Assembly (NCBI GenBank): GCA_902765725.1 | Contig: CACXAT010000001.1 | Span: forward strand, 1 to 64,000 | DNA: 64,000 bases | Reading direction: 5' to 3' | DNA from: an uncultured Lachnospiraceae bacterium | GTDB taxonomy: Bacteria > Bacillota > Clostridia > Lachnospirales > Lachnospiraceae | Part shown: positions 1 to 7,304 of the stretch, piece after piece | How the letters are laid out: each line of letters opens with the position of its first letter | How positions within the stretch are numbered: the stretch's first letter is position 1 | Made by a program: the position numbers and the translations under genes | The notes under the pieces: model-generated | Database searches by the model: none | Told to the model about the DNA's origin: nothing | The model's input: only the letters and a program-made list of their open reading frames with translations

Positions 1-155
1 GGGATTATGCTTCCAGTCAGCTTATCAAGATATTTATCTGCCCCTCCTGTGTAGGGGCTATCATTTTTATACAAAGGAGCACATTCCCAGGGGGACATCC
101 CCTCATTTACCCAGAAATACAACACATAACTCCCAAAGTTATACAACTGAGGCAT
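1..155 (-). CDS. hypothetical protein, N-terminal part, cut by window edge
   Basis: An open frame of 51 codons begins with ATG at 155 and runs off the left edge. The start lies eight bases after a GGAGG and overlaps the last codons of the gene at 139-408, an arrangement typical of translational coupling. The first residues (MPQLYNFGSYVLYFWVNEG) resemble the N-terminus of DUF4160-type small proteins, which often sit in two-gene toxin-antitoxin-like modules. The rest does not clearly match, so this is only a possibility. Confidence 0.45.
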   Translation of the reverse strand, partial: MPQLYNFGSYVLYFWVNEGMSPWECAPLYKNDSPYTGGADKYLDKLTGSII

Positions 156-408
156 TTTCAAATCCTCCAGTCTGAGCGAACTCTATGATCAGATGGGCGT
201 TGTGTCTGAGAAAATCCATCAATGACTCAGTTTCTTTCTGTGAGTACCCCACAAGTTCTGTGATTTGATAAGATGGAAGTGTACATCCCAGGCTTTTGAA
301 GCCCCCATCCACTGGCGTTTCAATCCGCACCGCAACATTTCCAAAACTATCTATATCGCTGTATGTTATCTCAGTTTCATCAGGAAATACAACATATGAA
401 TATTTCAT
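139..408 (-). CDS. small hypothetical protein, 89 residues
   Basis: An 89-residue soluble protein with no signal peptide or membrane segment. Its start ATG at 408 follows GGGAGG at a spacing of about nine bases, which supports it as real. The sequence mixes acidic and hydrophobic residues without a motif I can name. It overlaps the next gene (start at 155) by 17 bases, so the two are probably co-translated. The pairing suggests a small two-component module such as a toxin-antitoxin pair, but no function is shown by the sequence. Confidence 0.55.
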   Translation of the reverse strand: MKYSYVVFPDETEITYSDIDSFGNVAVRIETPVDGGFKSLGCTLPSYQITELVGYSQKETESLMDFLRHNAHLIIEFAQTGGFENASVV

Positions 409-916
409 AAATAATAACCTCCCGTTTCAGGCACAGTCTCTCGTATTCCGCATTCATCATAGCATCTTCTCTCGATTTTCACTCCAGTGTACATTTTTTG
501 TTAAATCTAAAGCAACTATATCCTTGTCAATTTGAATCTCTTGAGTCATTATTTTTTGTCTCCTCAATTGACATTCCTATTTTTCCGTAAAAGATACGTC
601 CTTGATCGAGATTATCGCGATACATGGGTTCCATATCCGTGTCCTTTATATTCCCGATCCATTTTTCCCTCCAAGACTAATTGTTTTTCGAAATTATTAT
701 GGTCGCAAAAATCTCAAAAATTAATTGTATTATAACACAGGAACCATATCCGTTGTCTGCTCCCACTCCACCTTCGCCATTTGTACCGCCATCTTAGCGG
801 TCACAATTTGCGACCTCTAAACACATTATCTGTCATTGATTAATTCCATGTTTGCATTTCGCTACCAACTCTGCTCGAAGTATAATTGTCCAATCAAAAG
901 CCACCACAAAATTCTA
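409..916. other. gene-free stretch, about 500 bp
   Basis: AT-rich sequence with no convincing coding frame on either strand. Two similar short stretches occur, around 625-640 (GGTTCCATATCCG) and 741-755 (GGAACCATATCCG), but the shared part is too short to call a repeat. It separates the small-gene pair on the left from the IME-1 regulator and may contain decayed sequence. Confidence 0.4.
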
Positions 917-1423
917 TTATTCTTTCAGATTCAGATGCAGAGGCTTTACCTTCTCCAGCACCCCAGTCAGTGATTTCTTCCTTTTCTTATCCGTATGGGT
1001 CGCCTTCAGGCTTTCAAGCATGCCGAACAACAGTTTCCTGCCTTCATCGTCCATCTGTATGAAATCCGCAACCAACTCATCGACCTTCGGCATGTCCTCA
1101 TAATCTACCAGCATCAGTACTTTACCGAGGCGGTTTTCAATATATGTTTTCCGGTTCAGCTTATCCGTTACACCAAGGTAATTCGGAAGCATTTCCGGAA
1201 GAACTTCCGTGGTCTCTTCCTGATACGGATTGTTCTTACAGATCAGATCCACATCAATTCCCAGAACCCCGGCAATACGTAGTGCATGGTCAAACCGTAC
1301 GGCAGAGTCCCTTTTGATTACAGAATACAGTGTCGTAGGACTGATCCCGGCACGCCGCGCGAGTTCTTTTACAGACATATTCTTTGCATCTAAAGCATCT
1401 TTCAGATTTTTACCATAGCCCAT
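917..1423 (-). CDS. XRE-family transcriptional regulator (element repressor)
   Basis: A 168-residue cytoplasmic protein with an N-terminal helix-turn-helix of the XRE/Cro type (about residues 8-58: VKELARRAGISPTTLYSVIK, with a following helix and a conserved GID.D segment). The C-terminal 100 residues are charged and helical and match no family I recognise; there is no obvious peptidase or zinc motif. It is divergent from the excisionase and relaxase genes, with a perfect palindrome between them at 1472-1488. This arrangement is typical of a repressor holding an integrated element silent. The start at 1423 follows AAAGGGG at a rather long spacing. Confidence 0.8.
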   Translation of the reverse strand: MGYGKNLKDALDAKNMSVKELARRAGISPTTLYSVIKRDSAVRFDHALRIAGVLGIDVDLICKNNPYQEETTEVLPEMLPNYLGVTDKLNRKTYIENRLGKVLMLVDYEDMPKVDELVADFIQMDDEGRKLLFGMLESLKATHTDKKRKKSLTGVLEKVKPLHLNLKE

Positions 1424-1471
1424 ATCGTTTCAATTCCCCTTTCCTGATCATATTATAGTAATAATTGTTTC

Positions 1472-1488
1472 ATTACGCAAGGCGTAAT
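1472..1488. promoter_or_regulatory. probable operator palindrome for the XRE repressor
   Basis: ATTACGC-AAG-GCGTAAT is a perfect 7+3+7 inverted repeat in the divergent region between the regulator (start 1423) and the excisionase-like gene (start 1595), 21 bases upstream of the -35 box at 1509. Size and symmetry fit a dimeric XRE-type repressor. Binding is inferred. Confidence 0.6.
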
Positions 1489-1508
1489 TAATAAATGTTT
1501 TTATACTA

Positions 1509-1536
1509 TTGACATGTTCCATTATTTGGATATACT
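1509..1536 (+). promoter_or_regulatory. promoter for the IME-1 rightward operon
   Basis: A consensus -35 box TTGACA (1509-1514) is followed after 16 bases by TATACT (1531-1536). It points toward the excisionase-like gene that starts at 1595, leaving an untranslated leader of about 50 bases. Confidence 0.6.
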
Positions 1537-1594
1537 TATATACGATAGACGCAGTACGCAATTAGTATTTTATTTTGAAAGGAGAATAGCATTT

Positions 1595-1825
1595 ATGGAC
1601 CTTGCAAGGCGTTTTTCACAACCAACTGATAATACTGCAGCTGTACCGCTTATGTTGACGATCCGGCAGGCTTCAGCAAAGACCGGCCTGTCCTATAACC
1701 TTTTGAAAGGACTCTGTGAAGGGCACCGGATCGTACATCTGAAGTGCGGTACAAAATATCTGATCAACTATGAAAAACTCGTCGAGTTTCTCAATACTCA
1801 TGGAACGGAGGATTCCTTATGGTAG
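1595..1825 (+). CDS. excisionase-like helix-turn-helix protein
   Basis: A 76-residue protein containing an excisionase/MerR-type winged helix-turn-helix of the kind annotated as helix-turn-helix domain or Xis (LTIRQASAKTGLSYNLLKGL, then a KYLINYEKLVEFL helix). Such proteins bend attachment-site DNA and bias the integrase toward excision. The ATG at 1595 follows AAAGGAG with good spacing; an upstream in-frame ATG at 1514 lies inside the promoter and is rejected. The gene overlaps the next start (1819) by seven bases. First gene of the IME-1 operon. Confidence 0.75.
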   Translation: MDLARRFSQPTDNTAAVPLMLTIRQASAKTGLSYNLLKGLCEGHRIVHLKCGTKYLINYEKLVEFLNTHGTEDSLW

Positions 1826-2235
1826 AACAATTACTTGAAAACCTCTTCATAAAAGACCGAGCCTGTAAAGAGCTTGAACTACAGAAGAAACTGATTCTTC
1901 TTCCCCTGGGAATTGACTATGCTGATGCCCATCTCCATAGGGGAACTCATTCCGACAGCACAATGAACAGACTGCTATATCGTGAGAAACTTGCCAGGAG
2001 GCTGAAAAAAGCCCAGAAGGAAAAAGCCAGTATCAAAGCCGCCTGCCAAAAAGAACTGGATTTGATCCCGGATCCGGTTCTCCGAAGAGCAATTATTCAC
2101 AGGTATTATCACCACGAAAGCTGGAGAAAAGCAGCCGCCCAGTGTGGTATTTCAGAAGGAGCTCTCAAGATGAGATGGCGGCGCTATCAGAAACGGCAGT
2201 CCGATTCCGGAAGAGTCGGAAATGAACAGCCATAA
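1819..2235 (+). CDS. sigma-70 region 4-like DNA-binding protein
   Basis: A 138-residue basic protein. Residues about 60-95 form a charged helix (EKLARRLKKAQKEKASIKAA), and about 95-128 look like a sigma-factor region 4 helix-turn-helix (RRAIIHRYYHHESWRKAAAQ followed by GISEGALKMRWRRYQ). It resembles small sigma-like or ArpU-type regulators of phages and conjugative elements. It starts after GGAGG within the end of the excisionase-like gene, so the two are coupled. It may control the mobilization genes downstream of the terminator at 2282. IME-2 shows no equivalent. Confidence 0.65.
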   Translation: MVEQLLENLFIKDRACKELELQKKLILLPLGIDYADAHLHRGTHSDSTMNRLLYREKLARRLKKAQKEKASIKAACQKELDLIPDPVLRRAIIHRYYHHESWRKAAAQCGISEGALKMRWRRYQKRQSDSGRVGNEQP

Positions 2236-2281
2236 TCGAAAGTGTAAGGAATCATGAAAACTGAATATAGCATACCCATAT

Positions 2282-2315
2282 AGGCACCGCGGCTCACTCC
2301 GCCAGGTGCCTTTTC
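2282..2315 (+). terminator. intrinsic terminator after the regulatory genes
   Basis: AGGCACC (2282-2288) pairs with GGTGCCT (2305-2311), with further pairing inside, and is followed by TTTTC. It separates the small regulatory genes from DUF3847 and the relaxase, so the mobilization genes need read-through or their own promoter. Confidence 0.65.
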
Positions 2316-2431
2316 TATGCCCGGTACATGCTCTCTTCCATTTTGGAAAAGGTTAACTGCTTCCAGTATGTATGCCGGACGTAGAGGCTGAAAACAACAA
2401 TCTGAAAAGAAAACTCATGGAGGTACTCTCA

Positions 2432-2698
2432 ATGAAAAATGAAGACGACAGGGTAGATCATCTGCAAAACCAGATTCAGGAAATTGAAATGCGACAGAAA
2501 AAACTGACCTCGCAGATTAGACAGATTGGCAAGCGTCATGAATATACAAGCCGAAAAGCGCGTACGCACTACTTGATTCAGCTCGGTGCTGCTGTGGAAC
2601 ATGTATACGGTAATATGCTGGCAGATAAATCATTCGAGGATCTGTGCCGGTTCTTTTCTTCTCAAAAAAAGAGTCCTGAAGATGATTGTCGGCGTTGA
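2432..2698 (+). CDS. DUF3847 domain-containing mobilization-associated protein
   Basis: An 88-residue protein: an N-terminal coiled coil (heptad-rich, about residues 5-40), then a conserved RKARTHYLIQLGAAVEHVYG segment and a short C-terminal helix. This is the DUF3847 pattern, a family that sits directly upstream of relaxase genes in Firmicutes mobile elements and may be an oriT accessory (MobC-like) protein. The chosen ATG at 2432 follows GGAGG by eight bases; an upstream ATG (2372) lacks a good site. A homologue lies at 14226-14537 in IME-2, in the same place relative to oriT and relaxase. Confidence 0.75.
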   Translation: MKNEDDRVDHLQNQIQEIEMRQKKLTSQIRQIGKRHEYTSRKARTHYLIQLGAAVEHVYGNMLADKSFEDLCRFFSSQKKSPEDDCRR

Positions 2699-2726
2699 TA
2701 TATGGTTCTTACCGTTCGCAAGAATG

Positions 2727-2842
2727 GCGCACTTATAGACAACCGAAGGGTCGTCTACTGCGCGCGTGCCTTCAGCAGGAGCCCTCCCTGGGCGGGGTCC
2801 TTCCGGACAGGAGCCTTCCGGCGGACTCCTGCGGAGGGCTCC
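2727..2842. other. origin of transfer (oriT) of IME-1
   Basis: GCGCACTTATAGAC at 2727-2740 reads, on the minus strand, ATAAGTGCGCC, which matches the nick region of RSF1010/R1162-type MOBQ plasmids (TAAGTGCG|CCCT). An imperfect inverted partner (GTCTACTGCGCGC) follows at about 2753. A larger hairpin lies beside it: GGAGCCCTCC (2778-2787) pairs with GGAGGGCTCC (2833-2842). The site lies between DUF3847 and the relaxase, and the same nick motif occupies the equivalent gap in IME-2. Confidence 0.75.
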
Positions 2843-2914
2843 ATCCCAGCTCAATATTCTATATCCGGCTTACGCGAGCATGTTCCCGGAAGCCTGGAAC
2901 AAAGACACACACTC

Positions 2915-2948
2915 AAAACCGCATCGCTTTCGCGTGATGCGGTTTTTC
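2915..2948 (+). terminator. intrinsic terminator upstream of the relaxase gene
   Basis: AAAACCGCATC (2915-2925) pairs perfectly with GATGCGGTTTT (2936-2946) and ends in a T run. It lies between oriT and the relaxase start at 3019, so relaxase expression must pass or bypass it. Confidence 0.75.
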
Positions 2949-3018
2949 ATTGCCTGTACGTGCCGACATCCAGCAGGATGCGCTGCATGCATGAGCTGCG
3001 ATGGAAAGGAGACTCACA

Positions 3019-4557
3019 ATGGCGATCTATCATATGTCAATCAAAATTCACAGCCGCAGCAAAGGGCAGTCTGCCGTTGCCTGCGCTGCTTATCGAAGCG
3101 GAGAAAAGCTGAAAGATGAAGAAACCGGAAGGATCTGTGACTACCGAAAAAAGCAAGGTGTTGTATACAGTGAGATCCTTCTCTGCGAACATGCCCCTCC
3201 GGAGTTTTCGAATCGCGAAATACTTTGGAACAGCGTTATGAGGTGCGAGAAAAACTCTGATGCACAATTCGCCCGCGAATTTGAGCTCGCACTTCCAAGA
3301 GAACTTAACCGGAGCACACACATTCGTTTGCTCCACCATTTTCTGGAACCGCTGGTTCGCGAGGGGATGTGCATTGATTTTTCCATTCATGACAAAGGAG
3401 ACGGCAATCCCCACTGCCATGCTTTGGCAACTATGCGCCCGATCAAAGAAGACGGCTCATGGGGCCTGAAGGAACGCAAAGGATATCTGCTGGATGATAC
3501 TGGAGAACGGATCCCTATTATCGATCCGGAAACCGGACTCCAGAAAGTCGACAGCAGAAACCGCAGACAGTGGAAACGTGGCATGGTCGAAACGACCGGA
3601 TGGAACAAAAAGGAGAATGCGGAGCGATGGAGAAAAGAATGGGAAGAATGCTGCAACATGTTTCTCCCGGATAAAGACAAGGTCGACCATCGCAGTTACC
3701 TCCGGCAGGGCGTCCCTCAGATCGCAACAAAACATGAAGGCTATGAGGCTAGACAGATGGAAATGGAGGGCCGGTTCTCTGACCGGTGCGAGGAAAACCG
3801 AAAGATACGGAATCTGAATTCTCTGCTTCGCAGACTGAAACAGAAGATCTGCACCCTGACACAAAAACTGAAACAGCTCAAAAAAACATTTTATGAGATC
3901 AAGGAGACAGTCTATGAACAAAAAGATATTGGTAGACAACACAGAAATCGAAGCCATGTTCCTGGGTCTTATGGAACTTCTCTCACAACAGCAGAGTCTG
4001 ATCGGGGAGGCATCTTCTCTCTTGCTGGAACAGAAGGACCAGAGCGAAAGTATCCTGGGCGAACACAAGCTTCTTTCCCAACAGCTCAACGAAACGAAGA
4101 TAGAACTGGAGAAATGGAAGGAATTATCACAGACACTCAACGCAGAAAACAACTCATTGCTCAGGCAGAATCAGGAATTGCTGCGCTTGGCGAATCAATC
4201 CGGGAGGTGAAAAGACTAAATGAACGGTATGCAAGACTTCAGCGCCGACGATCTACTGGATCAGATGGAGGAGATGCAGAACGAGATCGAGCAAAAGGAC
4301 GACCAAATAAAGGATCAGGAAACCCAGCTTTACCAATTGAAGAAAACGGATGGCGAAAAAGACTGCGAGATCCAGAGGTTGAACGCATTTATCACGAATT
4401 TGAACAAAGAGAACGAAGACGCGCTAAGCAAGCAGGAAGAGAATCGGAACAAACTCGAGCAAGATCTCAAAAAGGAGAGATCACGCCGGCAATCTCTGAG
4501 CGAGACCTACCAGAGAGTAAACAGCCAATATATCACGCTCCTTCAAGAGCACGATAG
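3019..4557 (+). CDS. mobL: MobA/MobL family relaxase (MOBQ type)
   Basis: A 512-residue relaxase that would nick oriT, attach to the 5' end through a tyrosine and lead the strand into the recipient. The N-terminus (MAIYHMSIKIHSRSKGQSA) carries the family tyrosine. At about residues 120-137 the metal-binding histidine motif is visible (DKGDGNPHCHALATMRPI). Residues 1-220 form the MobA/MobL domain; the C-terminal 280 residues are charged and less ordered. The ATG at 3019 follows AAAGGAGA; six upstream codons from 3001 are excluded. From 3914 onward the same DNA also encodes other proteins in another frame, which is also true of the IME-2 homologue. Confidence 0.9.
   Translation: MAIYHMSIKIHSRSKGQSAVACAAYRSGEKLKDEETGRICDYRKKQGVVYSEILLCEHAPPEFSNREILWNSVMRCEKNSDAQFAREFELALPRELNRSTHIRLLHHFLEPLVREGMCIDFSIHDKGDGNPHCHALATMRPIKEDGSWGLKERKGYLLDDTGERIPIIDPETGLQKVDSRNRRQWKRGMVETTGWNKKENAERWRKEWEECCNMFLPDKDKVDHRSYLRQGVPQIATKHEGYEARQMEMEGRFSDRCEENRKIRNLNSLLRRLKQKICTLTQKLKQLKKTFYEIKETVYEQKDIGRQHRNRSHVPGSYGTSLTTAESDRGGIFSLAGTEGPERKYPGRTQASFPTAQRNEDRTGEMEGIITDTQRRKQLIAQAESGIAALGESIREVKRLNERYARLQRRRSTGSDGGDAERDRAKGRPNKGSGNPALPIEENGWRKRLRDPEVERIYHEFEQRERRRAKQAGRESEQTRARSQKGEITPAISERDLPESKQPIYHAPSRAR
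3914..4210 (+). CDS. coiled-coil protein nested out of frame within the relaxase gene
   Basis: A 98-residue, Leu/Gln/Glu-rich coiled-coil protein read in another frame inside the relaxase gene. The ATG at 3914 follows AAGGAGA by seven bases. It aligns without gaps over about 84 residues to the first part of the IME-2 protein at 12451-13095: both have a LL..QQ...EA..LL segment, a shared KWK, and a QNQEL near the end. The relaxase frame is also conserved over this region (EME(G/D) and AESGIA in both). No family name is recognised; a role as relaxosome accessory is a guess from position. Confidence 0.75.
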   Translation: MNKKILVDNTEIEAMFLGLMELLSQQQSLIGEASSLLLEQKDQSESILGEHKLLSQQLNETKIELEKWKELSQTLNAENNSLLRQNQELLRLANQSGR

Positions 4558-5164
4558 GTTTCAGCGTCGCTATAAACAGGATGTCAGTATGGCAGAGAAC
4601 AGAACGAAATCAGCCGAATACATTATGGCCCAGACCCAAAAGAACTGTAATGCTGCCAACGCCGCGCTTTTACAGTTTCGGACAGGCGGCATTTTTCTCC
4701 TGGGTGCTTCGGTTCCCTGTCTTCTTGTTCCCGGAGGCAGTTTTCTACGTGACTGCAGTCACCTGAGCCGCCTGACGGTGTCAGCAGCATACTCTGCATT
4801 TCTGAGGATCGTCAGCACGATCAAGAAACTGTCTGAACCGGCAATGGGATGGAATCACTTTGCAGGATATATCCTGCGGCTGCTTATGGCTCTTGTACCC
4901 ATCGCAGTGTTTGCCGCTATTGTTTACCTCACAACGCGATTCATAGTCCGGTATTTCAGCATCGCCGCAAACAGGATTCCTGCCCTTGCGTTTCTGCTTA
5001 CAAGTGCGCTGTGCGCAGCGTCATGGCAGGCCTGGAGCGCTGCAGACTATTACCAGGGAATAAACACTGCACTTGCGCTGATTATCGTCCAGCCGGTGTT
5101 CTGGCTTCTTAGATTGCTTCTCTCTCCGGTTGTACGGCGGGTGCTGCACCGGATTCGGGAGTAA
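4220..5164 (+). CDS. coiled-coil membrane protein, partly overlapping the relaxase gene
   Basis: A 314-residue protein. Residues 1 to about 150 are an almost continuous coiled coil (for example QMEEMQNEIEQKDDQIKDQE). The C-terminal half has about four hydrophobic segments near residues 155-175, 218-245, 257-277 and 282-305. The ATG at 4220 follows GGGAGG at 4202-4207. Its first 338 bases overlap the relaxase 3' end in another frame. In IME-2 the corresponding coiled coil is fused to the preceding nested protein and lacks the membrane part. It could tether the relaxosome to the membrane, but that is inference. Confidence 0.7.
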   Translation: MNGMQDFSADDLLDQMEEMQNEIEQKDDQIKDQETQLYQLKKTDGEKDCEIQRLNAFITNLNKENEDALSKQEENRNKLEQDLKKERSRRQSLSETYQRVNSQYITLLQEHDRFQRRYKQDVSMAENRTKSAEYIMAQTQKNCNAANAALLQFRTGGIFLLGASVPCLLVPGGSFLRDCSHLSRLTVSAAYSAFLRIVSTIKKLSEPAMGWNHFAGYILRLLMALVPIAVFAAIVYLTTRFIVRYFSIAANRIPALAFLLTSALCAASWQAWSAADYYQGINTALALIIVQPVFWLLRLLLSPVVRRVLHRIRE

Positions 5165-5339
5165 TCAATTAAGAACATACTGTTAATGGCAGAACTGACA
5201 AAATTTCAGAAGTCTTTCATTTATGGATTTCTCTTTTCCGTGCTCCTATGACTTTTGCGTTTTGTCATTTCTGTCATTTTATCATGATTCTCTGGGAAAA
5301 ACTGCAAACCACTGTATTCCAGAATCAGAGAGGGGAACT

Positions 5340-7178
5340 ATGAATAAAACCATAATGTATCAGTATATGAAAAATGGGCCAGCAGATACCCGTTCCAAAT
5401 ATCTGTTCCTTGTTGAAGATAAGGATATCGCCTTGAATATCTGCCTCGTAGGCAGTTCAGCACAGGCAATCCTGGACTGTAAAGATGAGACAGCATACTT
5501 CAATCTCGAAGAATTCCTGAACTACATGGAGTCTATCAGCAACACCGGGACAAGCCAGATAGACTTCACCTATGTGCTTTGCCTGTCGACCAGGAATCGC
5601 AATGACAGGGTAGAAGAATACTGCCGGAACAACCACCTGAATTTCAAGAACGCATGGCAGCTGTTCCGTAACAAAGAATACTGCGGTAAAACCAACTATA
5701 TAGACACCGTCCGGGAAATCATAAAAAACTACATAGACCGGCAGGAAGGGCCTGATGGAGAAGGGATCGGCATAGACCGGTCCGTTTTTCATATTTACGG
5801 GAAAAATGATGTGCCGAAAGGCGTTTATGACGGAAAAGTCGTGGACTACCTCATGACGCATGTCCGGATGTTCGTTATCGGATCTACACCCTATCTGTAT
5901 GCCGAAGGCGTATACCGGAAAGATCCCGATGGATCTTCCCTTCGTTCACATATCCGCGAGCTCCTGTTTGATGAATTCAGAAACAGTTCTATTATCAACC
6001 GGATATATCGGCAGCTGATCGATCAGCCATTTTTGAAAAAGACAATCAATGAGATAAATCTTCAGCCTCGGCGGTGGGTGAACTTCCAGAACGGGTATTT
6101 TGACCCGGTATCCTGGACATTGATCAAGCATGATCCGAAGTATCTCACCATCAATCAGATTCCTATGCGTTTTGACCCAGGTTCCTGGCCCAGACCGGAT
6201 CCACCGGATACAGCAAGTACAGAGGATACAGCGTCAGCTGATAAAGCTTTGGAGAATCCTATACTTCATAAGCCACACCTGATCGACAGGTTTCTGGAAA
6301 CAGCAATTTCGGATCCGGATAACCTTCGGATGCTCTGGGAATATTGTGGCTACTGCTTCACTGCTGACACAAGTATGCAGAAATTCCTGATGATCACCGG
6401 AAAGGGAGGTACCGGGAAATCGGTCGTAATTGATCTAATCACATCCATCATCGGATCGGAAAACTGTTCTGCGGTGACTCTCCAGAATCTGAACGAGCGG
6501 TTTTATCCAAGCTGCCTGTTCGGCATGCTTCTGAACGCCTGTGCGGACATCCCAAGCACTGCAATGGAGAACGTTGACGGGCTGAAAAAGGCCACTGGCG
6601 AGGACTTGATGATCTATGAACGCAAGGGTGAGAACCCCAGTTTCTACCACAGTTATGCCAAGCTCTTGTTCTCTGCGAATGAGATGCCGCTCAATCTTGA
6701 TGACAGGACGAATGCCTACTACCGACGCATGCTGGTTATCGAAATGAGTCATGTCGTCAGCGCAGAGGAAAACGATCTTGACTTGAAGTCAAAGCTCTAT
6801 GAAGAAAGGGACTATTTTCTCTTCCGTGCAATGGAAGGCCTACATCAGCTGTATACACAGGGGCGCTTCACACAGAGCCGGAGCAGCCAGGCACATATCG
6901 AAGAGCTGCGCCGGTCAGCGGATAGTATTCAGGCCTTTCTCTATGATCGGATCATGATAAAGGAAGGATCAAGGATTGCACGAAGCAGCATGTACGAGTC
7001 CTACAAGAATTACTGCGAGGAAAATGACCGCCGTCCTTACGGCAAATCCGTTTTCTTCCGCCGCATGAAAGACATACAACTGAAAAAGACCAGTGCCGGA
7101 TTCTTCTATATGAACGTCGACTTTAAGGAAGATGATTTCGTGGAAGTGGATCCTGAGGAGGAAGTTCCATTTTCATAG
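5340..7178 (+). CDS. P4-type phage/plasmid primase-helicase (D5-like)
   Basis: A 612-residue protein ending in a D5/P4-type superfamily 3 helicase. The Walker A motif is visible (ITGKGGTGKSVVID, about residues 352-365), followed by acidic Walker B-like and sensor segments (LLNACADIPS; LLFSANEMP), then a winged-helix-like C-terminus. The N-terminal 300 residues show no CHC2 zinc finger. These proteins unwind and may prime element DNA after excision or transfer. The ATG at 5340 follows GAGAGGGG; an upstream ATG at 5223 has no ribosome site. IME-2 encodes a shorter homologue at 10449-11828. Confidence 0.8.
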   Translation: MNKTIMYQYMKNGPADTRSKYLFLVEDKDIALNICLVGSSAQAILDCKDETAYFNLEEFLNYMESISNTGTSQIDFTYVLCLSTRNRNDRVEEYCRNNHLNFKNAWQLFRNKEYCGKTNYIDTVREIIKNYIDRQEGPDGEGIGIDRSVFHIYGKNDVPKGVYDGKVVDYLMTHVRMFVIGSTPYLYAEGVYRKDPDGSSLRSHIRELLFDEFRNSSIINRIYRQLIDQPFLKKTINEINLQPRRWVNFQNGYFDPVSWTLIKHDPKYLTINQIPMRFDPGSWPRPDPPDTASTEDTASADKALENPILHKPHLIDRFLETAISDPDNLRMLWEYCGYCFTADTSMQKFLMITGKGGTGKSVVIDLITSIIGSENCSAVTLQNLNERFYPSCLFGMLLNACADIPSTAMENVDGLKKATGEDLMIYERKGENPSFYHSYAKLLFSANEMPLNLDDRTNAYYRRMLVIEMSHVVSAEENDLDLKSKLYEERDYFLFRAMEGLHQLYTQGRFTQSRSSQAHIEELRRSADSIQAFLYDRIMIKEGSRIARSSMYESYKNYCEENDRRPYGKSVFFRRMKDIQLKKTSAGFFYMNVDFKEDDFVEVDPEEEVPFS

Positions 7179-7304
7179 ACTCCCGGACATGAAAACCCGT
7201 CAATGCATCACTCCGGTGGAATCGCGAGCCTCCGGATCGAAACTGTTAATACTACATACAACACGAAGTGAGAAGGCCTTCTCCATTTTTAGTATGGAGA
7301 GCAT

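Noticed and set aside
2630-2854. Short minus-strand reading frame sharing VVYKCA with a plus-strand frame at 14018-14239
   Set aside because: The shared residues come from the conserved oriT core, not from a protein; neither frame has a ribosome site.
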